Shown here one piece after another: positions 27,285 through 41,175 of a DNA stretch of 64,000 nucleotides. The notes beneath the pieces were generated by a model. That model saw only the letters and a list, made by a program, of their open reading frames with translations. It was not told where the DNA came from and ran no database searches. The stretch is from Bernardetia sp963719525. Its GTDB lineage: Bacteria; Bacteroidota; Bacteroidia; Cytophagales; Bernardetiaceae. The stretch lies in contig CAVRCG010000003.1 in the NCBI GenBank assembly GCA_963719525.1, positions 124,001-188,000 of the forward strand, written 5' to 3'. The translations under genes and the position numbers were made by a program. The first letter of the stretch is position 1. Every line of letters begins with the position of its first letter.

Positions 27285-28082
27285 ATGAAATATCCGAATA
27301 CTAACATACACCCTGACGCTAAGATTGCAGAAAATGTAATTATAGAACCTTTTGCAACCGTTTATGGAGATGTAGAAATAGGAGAAGGAACTTGGATTGC
27401 TGCCAATGTAGTGATAATGGACGGTGCAAGAATTGGCAAGAATTGTAAGATTTATCCTGGTGCAGTTATTTCTGGCGACCCTCAAGACTTGAAGTACAAA
27501 GGCGAAAAAACCCTAACAATTATAGGAGATAATACCACAATTAGAGAATTTGCAACCATAAATAAAGGAACAGATGACAAAATGCAAACTACAGTTGGTA
27601 ATAATGTTTTGGTAATGGCGTATGTGCATATTGCTCACGATTGTATCGTCGGAGATTATTGTGTTTTGGTAAATGGTGTGCAGCTTGCAGGGCATGTAGA
27701 AGTAGAAGAATATGCTATTATTGGTGGCACAAGTGCCGTTTTGCAGTTTGTGAAGATTGGCGCACATGCTATGATTTCGGGTGGTTCGTTGGTAAGGAAA
27801 GATGTTCCTCCTTATATTCGTGCTGGTCGTGAACCTCTTTCGTATGCAGGAATAAACATTGTAGGACTTCGAAGACGTGGTTTTAATGCCAACAAAACTG
27901 CCGAACTTAGAGAAATTTATCGTTTGATTTATGCAGCAGGACTTAATACACAAGAAGCACTCAAACAAGTAGAAGCATTAGAACCCAATACAGCAGAAAA
28001 AACGCAGATTGTAGAGTTTATCCAAAATGCAAAAAAAGGAATTATCAAAAGTGGAAATGAAGATGATACAATAGGAATTTGA
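27285..28082 (+). CDS. lpxA: Acyl-[ACP]-UDP-N-acetylglucosamine O-acyltransferase
   Basis: A 265-residue left-handed beta-helix enzyme that performs the first step of lipid A synthesis, moving a hydroxyacyl chain from ACP to UDP-GlcNAc in the cytoplasm. Hexapeptide repeats start at residue 10 (IAENVIIEPFATVYGDVEIGEGTW). The catalytic His lies in AYVHIAHDCIVGDY near 120-125. The C-terminal helices carry NIVGLRRRGFNANKTAELREIYRLIY, which is typical of LpxA. It is complete and normal in length. The usual neighbours lpxD, fabZ and lpxC are absent. Confidence 0.95.
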   Translation: MKYPNTNIHPDAKIAENVIIEPFATVYGDVEIGEGTWIAANVVIMDGARIGKNCKIYPGAVISGDPQDLKYKGEKTLTIIGDNTTIREFATINKGTDDKMQTTVGNNVLVMAYVHIAHDCIVGDYCVLVNGVQLAGHVEVEEYAIIGGTSAVLQFVKIGAHAMISGGSLVRKDVPPYIRAGREPLSYAGINIVGLRRRGFNANKTAELREIYRLIYAAGLNTQEALKQVEALEPNTAEKTQIVEFIQNAKKGIIKSGNEDDTIGI

Positions 28083-28170
28083 TTTCAGTTATTAGTAAGT
28101 GGTAATCAGTTACCAGTTAATTTCTAAATCCATTTTAGTTTTTTTGGTTATAGGTAATTTATCTTCAAAA

Positions 28171-28618
28171 ATGCACATTAGTTTTGACTTAGATAGTACA
28201 CTTATTCCACATGGAAATGAGTTTGAAGCAGAGAAAAGAAATTTGTTTGCTAAGTTTTTGGGAATTGAACCTATTCGTCTGGGAACATTTACTCTGATTT
28301 CTGATTTACAAAATCAAGGTCATACAATTCATATTTACACAACTTCTTTTTCGAAATAAAATTAAAATTCGTTTGATGCTTTTTTATTATGGAATAAGAG
28401 TAGGTAAAATAATAAACCAGTCAGAAAATCAACATACTTTGAAAAAGATGAATAAGAATGCTTCAAAATATCCACCTGCATTTGGCTTTGATTTACATAT
28501 AGATGATTCAAGAGGTGTAGAAATGGAAGGCGAAAAATTGAATTTCAAGACAATTATTATAAAAACAAACGATAAAAACTGGATTAAAACAATTCAACGA
28601 CAAATTACTTTGAAATAA
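28171..28618 (+). pseudogene. HAD-like hydrolase gene, frame broken by one extra base
   Basis: The ATG at 28171 opens MHISFDLDSTLIPHG, the DxDxT-type motif I of HAD phosphatases. It stops early after HIYTTSFSK. Deleting one T from CTTTTTCGA (28346-28353) gives TTSFRNKIKIRLMLFYYGIRVG and the frame then runs to 28618 through FGFDLHIDDSRGVEMEG, a motif IV-like acidic loop. The whole product would be about 148 residues. Expected activity is phosphatase; the substrate is unknown. The lesion matches others at TCGA in this window. Confidence 0.7.
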
Positions 28619-28694
28619 TTTATCTTTAACTAGAATTACTTAACTTTGTGTTCCAATTCTCTGCACTCTTCAACTAAAAAAAATACACTTTATT

Positions 28695-29615
28695 ATGTCT
28701 TGGTTTCATTGAAAAGATAAAAATATTACTACGCCTACTAATGAGAAGCGTGATTCTCCAAATATGTGGTTCAAAACACCTAGTGGAACAATTATTCTCA
28801 AAAAAGAACTAAAAGATAATAATTGGGTGTGTCCAGATGACTCTCATCACTTAACGATTACTCCAAAACAGTATTTTGAGATTTTGTTTGATGAGGGAAA
28901 GTACACAGAAATTAATACAAATCTTACTGCTCTAAATCCTTTGAATTTTAAGGATACCAAAACCTACGAACAGCGCATTAAGGAGGCAAACGAAAAATCA
29001 AGTGTCAATGAAGCTGCTCAAAGTGCATTCGGTAAAATGAATGGAATTGATTTTATGGTAACGGCAATGAATTTTAAGTATATTGGTGGTTCAATGGGCG
29101 CAGTTGTGGGAGAAAAAATTGCTCGTTCGGCTGATTATTGTCTGGAAAATAATATTCCTCTGATGGTCATTTCGCAATCGGGTGGCGCACGTATGATGGA
29201 AGCAGGTTTTTCGCTCATGCAAATGGCAAAAACTTCGGCTAAGTTAGCCTTGCTTTCAGAAGCCAAAATTCCTTATATTTCTCTTCTTACAAATCCGACT
29301 ACTGGAGGCGTAACGGCTAGTTTTGCAATGCTTGGAGATTTTAATATTGCTGAACCTGACGCACTTATCGGTTTTGCAGGACCTAGAGTAATTCGTGAAA
29401 CTATCGGAAAAGACCTTCCAAAAGGGTTTCAAATATCAGAATTTGTACAAGAACACGGCTTTTTGGATTTCATTGTAGATAGAAGACAACTAAAAGCAAA
29501 ATTGACTTCACTTTTGAAAATGGTTTGGGTAAATCCGAATATGAATAAAGGAAAAAAGAAAGTAGTGAAGAAAGCAGCAACTAAAAAACTAAATGAGAAA
29601 ACTAAAAAGGAGTAA
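28695..29615 (+). CDS. accD: Acetyl-CoA carboxylase carboxyltransferase subunit beta, with in-frame TGA near start
   Basis: The crotonase-type carboxyltransferase core is intact: FMVTAMNFKYIGGSMGAVVGEKI, ISQSGGARMMEAGFSLMQM and NPTTGGVTASFAMLGD. AccD with AccA transfers carboxyl from biotin to acetyl-CoA for fatty acid synthesis. The natural start is at 28695 (MSWFH), but codon 6 is TGA (28710-28712) where family members have Arg; TCGA-to-TTGA explains it. Translation could start at 28764 instead. In the N-terminal zinc ribbon only one of four cysteines is left (FKTPSG...VCPDDS). Because the gene is essential, an error in the sequence at codon 6 is likely. Confidence 0.9.
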
Positions 29616-29715
29616 CGTTTCTTTCTAAAAAATATTTATCTTGAGCTTTACGAAAAAGAATATTTTAATTCATTCAATCTGTAAAATCTGTGTTCTACAA
29701 AAATATATACATTCT

Positions 29716-30760
29716 ATGAAAGCAATTTTGGTAACTGGTGGAGCTGGTTTTATTGGTTCTAATTTCATTCCTTATTTTTTAGAAACTCACAAAGACTGCA
29801 AAGTAATTAATTTAGATTTGCTGACTTATGCAGGAAATTTGGATAATTTGAGTGAGGTTGAATCTAATCCTCGCTATGAGTTTGTAAAGGGAGATATTGT
29901 CAATAGACAATTAGTAGAACATATTTTTGAAAAACATGATATAAAAGGAGTAATTCATTTTGCTGCCGAATCTCATGTCGATAACTCTATTACAGACCCA
30001 GAGGCTTTTGTAAGAACGAATGTTCACGGAACTTTTACGCTCGTTGATGTGGCTCGTAAACATTGGATGAACTCTCCATTTTCTTATAAAGAAGGCTATG
30101 AAGATACTCGTTTTCTTCACGTTTTCGACAGATGAAGTGTATGGAACTTTAGGCGAAACTGGTTTTTTTGTAGAAACTACTCCTTATGCACCAAATAGTC
30201 CGTATAGTGCATCAAAAGCAGGAAGTGATATGATTGTCAGAAGTTATTTTCATACCTACGGAATGGATATTGTGATTACAAACTGCTCTAATAATTTTGG
30301 AGAAAAACAGCATCACGAAAAACTTATTCCGACTATTATTCGAAAAGCTCTTTCAAATCAGCCGATTCCGATTTATGGAAATGGACAAAATATTAGAGAT
30401 TGGCTCTACGTTCTAGACCATTGTAAAGGGATTGATAAAGCATTTCAGAAAGGGAAAAAAGGAGAATCATATAATATTGGTTCGAATAATGAATGGAATA
30501 ATTTGGATTTAGCTAAAAAAATATGTTCGCTTTTAGATACAATAAAACCAAAAGAAAATGCTCAAAATGGAGCAAAGTACGAAGATTTATTGACCTTTGT
30601 AAAAGACCGTCCCGGACACGATTTGCGTTATGCCATTGATTCTACAAAGATGGAAAACGAACTAAATTGGAAAGCAAATACTGATTTTGATACAGTCTCT
30701 TACAAAAACTATTAATTGGTATATTGATTTGTATAATTCGGAAAAATTTAAGGGAAATTC
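29716..30760 (+). pseudogene. rfbB: dTDP-glucose 4,6-dehydratase, frame broken twice
   Basis: The ATG at 29716 starts MKAILVTGGAGFIGSNFIPY with the GxxGxxG NAD site. The frame breaks at GTTTTCGA (30121-30128); removing one T restores RFLHVSTDEVYGTLGETG, the family's catalytic Thr-Asp-Glu region. The Tyr-Lys pair is in YSASKAGSDMIVRS. A second break is at GTCTCT (30695-30700): removing one base gives DTVLTKTINWYIDL, the usual C-terminal helix. The enzyme makes dTDP-4-keto-6-deoxyglucose for rhamnose and other deoxysugars. No rfbA, rfbC or rfbD gene is adjacent. All core residues are kept. Confidence 0.85.
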
Positions 30761-31571
30761 TGCTAACTCTAATTCTAAAGTAGAGAAGAAAGAGGAAATC
30801 AAAAGAGAAGAATCTAAGAACACAGAAAAAACAAAAACTGTAAAACCAGAAGCATCAAAATCAGAAGCAAAGCAAGAAACACAAAAGAAAAACAAAACAG
30901 AACAAAAAGAAGAGCCTGTAATAGAACTCAAAACTAGACCTGTGTCAGAAGAAAAACAGGAGAAGAAAGCAGAAGAAAAACATGTTTATAACTCTACTTT
31001 TTCATCAAAAGGGTATGACAAAATTTTTGATACTGCAAATCTGAATGAAGCCTTAGAAGCTCTTGCAGAAGTAAAAGCTGCTGTTATTCGTACACGAAAA
31101 GATTACGAATTTTATCAAGAAAAAGAAAAAGATGCAGAGAACAAAGCAAAACGAATTATCGCAAAAGCACAAGAGGGAAGTCTGGAATGGAACGAAGCAA
31201 ATAATCTAGCTATGGAACTCTTGAAAGAACAAGAACGCTCCAAACAAATGGCTGACGGCGCACTCAATCAACTTGCAGAATTAGGAAAGCTACAAGATAA
31301 AATTGAAAAGCATTCGCAAACAGTAAAATCTATCAAAGAAAAACAGCGTGTAAAAATGCCTGATTCTTCAGAAACTATTTCGATGATAGAACGAATGAAA
31401 GCCAAAATTCAGAAAGACGAAATTTTGGGAGATTTGTATGCTGATTTTGGAAAAGATTCGGATAAAAACGACCCTTTTCTGAATGAAAAAGTGAATAAAG
31501 CATTGGGAATTGACCCAGAAAAAGATGCTTTAGCTGCACTTAAAAATAAATTGGGAATGGATAAAAAATAA
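30687..31571 (+). CDS. Charged coiled-coil protein, in frame with the rfbB tail
   Basis: This frame opens on the last helix of rfbB and continues without a stop. A Lys/Glu/Ser linker covers about residues 25-110, and a long alpha-helical coiled coil runs from 110 to 225 (ALAEVKAAVIRTRKDYEFYQEKEKDAE). A short C-terminal region ends ALAALKNKLG. The helical part loosely recalls PspA/IM30 proteins, but the match is weak. There is no ATG before the coiled coil. It may be a real fusion to RfbB, or a separate gene whose start is hidden by a further sequence error or a TTG. Confidence 0.55.
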   Translation: MIQSLTKTINWYIDLYNSEKFKGNSANSNSKVEKKEEIKREESKNTEKTKTVKPEASKSEAKQETQKKNKTEQKEEPVIELKTRPVSEEKQEKKAEEKHVYNSTFSSKGYDKIFDTANLNEALEALAEVKAAVIRTRKDYEFYQEKEKDAENKAKRIIAKAQEGSLEWNEANNLAMELLKEQERSKQMADGALNQLAELGKLQDKIEKHSQTVKSIKEKQRVKMPDSSETISMIERMKAKIQKDEILGDLYADFGKDSDKNDPFLNEKVNKALGIDPEKDALAALKNKLGMDKK

Positions 31572-31595
31572 TCTCATTCATAAATTAGTCCATCA

Positions 31596-31640
31596 AAAAA
31601 ACCGTATTCTACTTAAATGTAAAATACGGTTTTTACTTTT
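31596..31640. terminator. Bidirectional terminator
   Basis: The stem AAAAACCGTATT pairs with AATACGGTTTTT around a 14-base loop, with T-rich sequence on both sides. It lies between two convergent genes and fits the end of both. Confidence 0.8.
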
Positions 31641-31660
31641 TATAATTTTCTACCAATCAT

Positions 31661-33913
31661 TTACTCTATAATCAATTTCTCTTGCCAGTTTCCATTATTG
31701 TTTCCAAACTGAATAATATATGTTCCACTAGGCAAATTAGTAGAAAGATTTAATTCTAGCTTTTCAGAATTGGTATAAGCAGCAATTTCGACTGTTTTTA
31801 CAACTCTTCCTAACATATCAATTACTTGTAGTTGTCCACCTTGTTTTAAACCAGAATGATAAATAGTAACTGTTTTTGATTTACTTGGATTAGGAATAAT
31901 TGTAAGTTCATTACCAAAGTCAAAAGAAAGAGAATTTATTTTGATAGCGTGAGTAATGCTAGACTTTCCAGAATAATCTACTTGGCGCAAACGGTAATAA
32001 GAAAGTAAATTTGAAGATTCTTTATCTATCCATTCATAGCCAGTAGTTTGATAAACCGTTCCTTTTCCTGCCACTTTTGCTACTGTTTGAAAAGTCTGAC
32101 CAGCATCAATAGAACGTTCTATCCAGAATTCTTTATTATCTAATTCATTAGCTGTCTGCCACCAGATTTTTACTTCATTGGTTTGTGTTCTTTCTCCATC
32201 AAAACTCAAAAGCGTAATAGGTAATAATGTTTCATCACAAATAAAATCATCTGGGGGAAGGGTAAGAGTGCTTACTCCTCCTGTTCCTCCTGAAGGTGGT
32301 GTCGTTCCTGCTCCTGTAAGTCCTGCTTCTCCTCCTCTCAAAAATAGTTTGGTAGTAGCTGTTATAGGATTTGGTAATGGTTCAGGATCTTCTGGAAAAA
32401 AAGCAGCAGTATTAGAAAAGTTAGCAGCGTCTACTCCTATATAAATGGCAATCACAAGACCACCACCACCACCACCACCACCAGCATCGGCATTAGTAGC
32501 ACTTGAGTTAGAACCCTGTCCTCCTCTAGCATAAATAGTAAAGTTACTAATATCTTCTGTTTCACTAAGTAGAAAAATAGTTCCACCAGCACCACCACCA
32601 CCAGCACCTTCTTGTGTTTGTGTTCCCCCATTTCCTCCATCTACATCTATTGTTCCATTTCCTACTGTTTCTTTCGCTCTTACAATTACAATTCCTCCTC
32701 CTGGGTGTCCACTAGCTGCATTGTTGTTGTCATTATTATCGTTATCTACTCCACCAGAACCACCACCACCACCAAGCATAAGACGTGTGCCATCTCCATA
32801 CGAGCCATCAATAAATCGTGGCGAAACTGCTCCTACACTAGCAAATCTAGGGTTTCCAGAAGGTGCGCCACCATCTCCACCATTTCCGTAATTAGAACCA
32901 CCACCTCCACTAGCATCTTCTCGTCCTGCACCTCCTGCATTACCAGGTGCGCCATTTCCTCTGTCTGAATAAAATCGTTTATCTCCCCCACTATTTGGAG
33001 GAGAATAAGGACCATCTACGCCACCAGGATAACCCGAAACTCCAGTTTCATTTATTCCTCCTCCTGTTTTTGGAACACCCAAAGCATCAACAACTACACT
33101 AGATGTTCCATTCCACATTTGTCCAGGTCTTCCAGCTATACCTTCTCCTCTCCAACCCAATGAGTGTTCACTACTAAAATTAGCTCTTCTATATCCACCT
33201 CTAAAACCTTGAGAGTCTGTTGTAATTGTTCCATTAAGTGTTAGCGTATTATTTACATCAATTGCTACAATTCCACCTGCACGACCATTCCAAGGAATAG
33301 ATGTAACACTAGCTCCACCATTAATAGTTAGACTATTATAATTTGCTACTCGTATTACTTGAAAAGTACGAACGCCAATCCCTGTACCAAAATTTCCTGT
33401 TGTAATGCTAGGTGTTAGGTTGGTTACATATCTGTTTTGTAGTGTAGTACGAACAGGCAAATTTCCTCCTGTAACTGCTCCAGCAGCAACTATATACTCA
33501 TACTGCCCTGCTAAATATTCGGCATCAACAATAAATCCTCTTCTATTTTGCCCACCTGCTCCATCTCCATAAAGATTTTGCTTATTAGGCTTAGCAGGAA
33601 ACTCGTTGTTAGATTGAGTATCAGTTCCTCCGTCATCATTGATGCTATAATTAATTGTAGCAGATTGCATTTGAATAACTAAAAGCAAATCACCGTCAGC
33701 AATAGGGGCGACTGTACCGAGTTGTGCTTCTACTTGTAGGGTAGTACTCCCTACTGTTGCAGTACCTACGCCTGGGTAATATCCGTTTATGATTGTATTA
33801 GTTGCAGTTATAGTTTCACTAATGGTAGAAGGAATACATTGAGAAAAACCTGAAAAATGTATTGAAAAAATAAGTAATAAAGTAAGTAGAAAAGTAGATA
33901 AAGTCGTTTTCAT
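31661..33913 (-). CDS. Glycine-rich secreted protein with T9SS C-terminal sorting domain
   Basis: A 750-residue protein. It has a signal peptide (hydrophobic 5-20, cleavage near FSGFSQ) and a beta-rich N-terminal part to about residue 215. A very glycine- and asparagine-rich region (about 215-500, many GGGG runs) follows, then a fibronectin-like ILLSFDGERTQTNEVKIWWQTANE domain. The C-terminal sorting domain is typical of type IX secretion, with ITIIPNPSKSKTVTIYHS and SGTYIIQFGNNNGNWQEKLIIE. It is expected on the cell surface. The Gly-rich region may be an adhesive or elastic structure, which is inference. Confidence 0.85.
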   Translation of the reverse strand: MKTTLSTFLLTLLLIFSIHFSGFSQCIPSTISETITATNTIINGYYPGVGTATVGSTTLQVEAQLGTVAPIADGDLLLVIQMQSATINYSINDDGGTDTQSNNEFPAKPNKQNLYGDGAGGQNRRGFIVDAEYLAGQYEYIVAAGAVTGGNLPVRTTLQNRYVTNLTPSITTGNFGTGIGVRTFQVIRVANYNSLTINGGASVTSIPWNGRAGGIVAIDVNNTLTLNGTITTDSQGFRGGYRRANFSSEHSLGWRGEGIAGRPGQMWNGTSSVVVDALGVPKTGGGINETGVSGYPGGVDGPYSPPNSGGDKRFYSDRGNGAPGNAGGAGREDASGGGGSNYGNGGDGGAPSGNPRFASVGAVSPRFIDGSYGDGTRLMLGGGGGSGGVDNDNNDNNNAASGHPGGGIVIVRAKETVGNGTIDVDGGNGGTQTQEGAGGGGAGGTIFLLSETEDISNFTIYARGGQGSNSSATNADAGGGGGGGGLVIAIYIGVDAANFSNTAAFFPEDPEPLPNPITATTKLFLRGGEAGLTGAGTTPPSGGTGGVSTLTLPPDDFICDETLLPITLLSFDGERTQTNEVKIWWQTANELDNKEFWIERSIDAGQTFQTVAKVAGKGTVYQTTGYEWIDKESSNLLSYYRLRQVDYSGKSSITHAIKINSLSFDFGNELTIIPNPSKSKTVTIYHSGLKQGGQLQVIDMLGRVVKTVEIAAYTNSEKLELNLSTNLPSGTYIIQFGNNNGNWQEKLIIE

Positions 33914-34184
33914 AAGTAGAAATATATTTAATTTAATGTAAGTAGAATTTTGAATAAAGTTACAACAAAAATTGCACTATATTTTTTTGATAAATTGCAC
34001 TTTTTTTACACAAAATAGTTATAATTTAATGTAGTTAATTGCTTGTTTATCAATCTAAAACGACTAAAAAACTATTTTTAGTCTATTTACGTTACTCATT
34101 TATCTACACATAAAGGCAAAATCATTTTATTAGTATTTCTATATCTTTACTTTCTTTATTTCTCAAAAATAATTCTTTGTTTTT

Positions 34185-35285
34185 ATGTCAAAGCAAAAGC
34201 CTTCTGAAAATCTTTCTCAAAAAAATGATTCTAGCCAAAATAGTAATAAGGATTACATTCCAGAAAAACCGAAAAGTATAACCAAAACGGTTTTGAAGGT
34301 TTTTCGAAAAGCAAAAAAAGTTTCTGCACAAGCAAATAGTATCATTAATGGTTCGGTGGGCGACAAGTTTCAAGATTATTCGGTTTTAAAACCTTTGGAT
34401 ATTAAGATGAATTTTTATCATCGTCAAACTATCGTTCAACCTACAAAAAGAAGTCTCTCGGTTCGCTCAAATTATTCCTACAATGATAAACCTGTTTCAA
34501 ACAAGATTTGTATTCTTATTCACGGACTTGTATTTAATGAAACCTGTTGGCAATTTAAGGATAAAAGTGATTATGGTAAAAAACTAGAAGAGGATTATGG
34601 TTATATGCCTTTTTATCTGCGTTATCATACAGGCAAACACATTTCAGATAATGGACAAGGATTAGCTATTCTTTTGGAAGAAATCTATAAAAATTACCCT
34701 ACACAAATTGAAGAAATTTGCTTTATCTGTCATAGTATGGGAGGACTTTTGATGCATAGCGCAGCTTATTATGCACAAGAAGAAGGGTTTGAGTGGGTAG
34801 AGAAAACTAAGAAAGTATTTTTGCTCGGAACTCCTCATCTGGGTTCTTTCTTTGAGCGTTTTGCCAATGTTACGACTAATATTTTACAGCGTGTTCCGAA
34901 TTGGCATACTCGTTTGGTAGGAAAAGTAATTAATCTTAGAAGTGCAGGTATAAAAGATTTGCGTTATGGATATTTGAGAGAGGAAGATTGGAAAGACAAA
35001 AATCCAGATTCGTTTTTAGAAAATACCAAAAATGAAGTTCCAAAACTAGAAGGTGTAGAATATTTTATCATTTCGGGCAGACTTACCAAAGAAGAAACGC
35101 ATTGGGTAAACTGCTTCTTCGGAGATATTCTGGTAAGCAAGAAAAGTGCAAATGCTCATTTTATCGATACTAAAGAAATGGATTCAGAAAATACTAATTC
35201 GATTCAGTTTGCAGGAACTCACCATTTCAAACTCTTGACAATGAATGAAGTGTATGATAAAATTAAGTTTTGGATAGAGAGATAA
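34185..35285 (+). CDS. PGAP1/lipase-like alpha/beta hydrolase
   Basis: A 366-residue hydrolase without a signal peptide. The first 60 residues are polar and basic, then a beta strand at KICILIHGLVFNETCW gives the oxyanion hole. The nucleophile elbow CHSMGGLLMHSAAYYA (about residue 185) contains Ser. LLGTPHLGSFFERFANVTT follows, as in triacylglycerol lipases and PGAP1-type proteins, and the catalytic His is in AGTHHFKLLT near the C-terminus. The likely role is hydrolysis of lipid or ester substrates. It stands alone. Confidence 0.8.
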   Translation: MSKQKPSENLSQKNDSSQNSNKDYIPEKPKSITKTVLKVFRKAKKVSAQANSIINGSVGDKFQDYSVLKPLDIKMNFYHRQTIVQPTKRSLSVRSNYSYNDKPVSNKICILIHGLVFNETCWQFKDKSDYGKKLEEDYGYMPFYLRYHTGKHISDNGQGLAILLEEIYKNYPTQIEEICFICHSMGGLLMHSAAYYAQEEGFEWVEKTKKVFLLGTPHLGSFFERFANVTTNILQRVPNWHTRLVGKVINLRSAGIKDLRYGYLREEDWKDKNPDSFLENTKNEVPKLEGVEYFIISGRLTKEETHWVNCFFGDILVSKKSANAHFIDTKEMDSENTNSIQFAGTHHFKLLTMNEVYDKIKFWIER

Positions 35286-35294
35286 ATTTTACCT

Positions 35295-35523
35295 ATGAAT
35301 GAATTCGTGAGTTTCATTTTTCATTAAAATAACTAGTTATGGAGTTTATTTTTTTGATGAAAATAGCAATGTTAATGTACTTGGGAGTTTTAATATTTGT
35401 ATAGAAAATAGAGATACAAATAACACTAAAAGTTTAAATCATTTTGTTGAAAATTATTATGAAACTACTCAGAATGAAGATAATTTGAATGATATCCTAA
35501 TGTATTTTATAAGAATATTTTGA
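35295..35523 (+). pseudogene. Small broken gene or gene remnant
   Basis: An ATG at 35295 opens MNEFVSFIF, which then stops. A one-base shift at the TTTTT run near 35317-35321 would join it to a second frame reading KITSYGVYFFDENSNVNVLG and ending at 35523, together about 75 residues. The second frame has protein-like composition but no start of its own. No family is recognised. It could be a degraded remnant. Confidence 0.35.
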
Positions 35524-35854
35524 TAGTTGCATAACAGGTTTTACACTTATTTCTACCAAAAACAGAAGAGTAATTCATTGTACGCTTTCTTATATGGAAA
35601 AGATATGTATAAAGTTTATTTCTAAAGACACTATTTTACTTACCTACGAACTACAAAAATATTCTTTTAGATTGTAGAAAGGCTATTTTTTATTATTTTG
35701 TATCAAATTGTAATGTTCCACTTTGCAAAGTTTTTGTTTATGTGAGTTAAAACTTTGTAGAAATTTCTTTTTCATTATGCTAAATAGTAACTCTAACTAA
35801 TCTTTGACAACTCATTTCTATACCTTACAGATATCAAATATAATAAACTTTCCC
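35524..35854. other. Non-coding gap before the rRNA terminator
   Basis: No convincing gene or repeat is seen here. The longest ATG frame is 28 codons. The stretch is AT-rich and ends at the rRNA operon terminator. Confidence 0.4.
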
Positions 35855-35898
35855 ACAAAAAAAAGCCTTCAAAATCGGTATATTGATTTTGAAGGCTT
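35855..35898 (-). terminator. rRNA operon terminator
   Basis: On the minus strand the stem AAGCCTTCAAAATC pairs with GATTTTGAAGGCTT, followed by a run of eight or more T. It lies about 45 bases downstream of the 5S gene, as expected for the end of the rRNA operon. Confidence 0.85.
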
Positions 35899-35941
35899 AA
35901 TTTATTTTCCTTACACAAATACATTCCTGTATCTGTCCACA

Positions 35942-36055
35942 TAGTGACGGGCGATGACCTACTCTCCCACGAATAGCGCAGTACCATCGGCGCAATAGGG
36001 CTTAACGGCTCTGTTCGGAATGGAAAGACGTGTACCCCTATGCTATAATCACCCT
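35942..36055 (-). rRNA. rrf: 5S ribosomal RNA
   Basis: The minus strand shows conserved 5S features, including CCGAACAGAGCCGTTAAGCC and TGGTACTGCGCTATTCGTGG. The terminal GGGTGAT and GTCAC ends pair loosely. Its location directly after 23S completes the operon. The ends are estimates to a few bases. Confidence 0.93.
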
Positions 36056-36224
36056 TTATCGGTTGTTTTGAGTGTCTAATTTATTTCAATTAATTCAACT
36101 CAAACAATTTCTTAAAAAGTTCTTTAACAAAATAAGATGTATAATATATTTAAAAACTATAGCTCTCCGTTTGCATATCGGAAAACCTACACTAACAAAA
36201 GACTACTGAAAAATTAGTATTGCT

Positions 36225-39090
<2,866 letters not shown>

Positions 39091-39238
39091 TTAAAATTGC
39101 TTTAACTTAAAATAAGTCATAATAAAACAACTTATTGTCAATCAAAGACTTTTTACATTATACACCTTATTGTCAAAGAACTTTTTATAGTATATATAAT
39201 TCTAAGTAACATTTTACTTAGTCATATATAAACTCTTG

Positions 39239-39316
<78 letters not shown>

Positions 39317-39350
39317 ATAAAATATATCTAATCTTTTGCAAGATTAAAAG

Positions 39351-39424
39351 TAGGTCTACGCAGACTCGAACTGCAGACCTCTACATTATCAGTGTAGCGC
39401 TCTAACCAACTGAGCTATAGACCT
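39351..39424 (-). tRNA. tRNA-Ile (GAT)
   Basis: A 74-base cloverleaf on the minus strand. The acceptor pair is AGGTCTA/TAGACCT, the anticodon loop is CTGATAA with anticodon GAT, and the T-arm is TGCAGTTCGAGTCTGCG. It is the first spacer tRNA after 16S, in the usual Ile-Ala order. No CCA is encoded. Confidence 0.97.
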
Positions 39425-39646
39425 ATTATATAATTAAACTACATAAACTGAAATTAATTCTAAAACTAATTAGTTCAAAATAGCCCAATCAATACCTTAT
39501 CTAATAACTGTTTCAGCTTTTCTAAAACAAAATTCCTTATGCAGATTGATGAACAAAACATTTTAAATACGATAACAAAACTCCCTTGTGTATTAATAAT
39601 GAAATTAATTTGTCATTCTAAAACAAAGTACGGAACTAAAATCTCC

Positions 39647-41175
<1,529 letters not shown>

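Noticed and set aside
28710..28712. TGA read as an amino acid (recoding) in accD
   Set aside because: No selenocysteine-type structure is seen, family members have Arg here, and the same TCGA-to-TTGA change occurs in another gene.
32452..33015. Val/Gly- and Ser/Thr-rich open frames overlapping the glycine-rich gene
   Set aside because: They are produced by GGT/ACC-type repeats read in other frames of a real T9SS gene.
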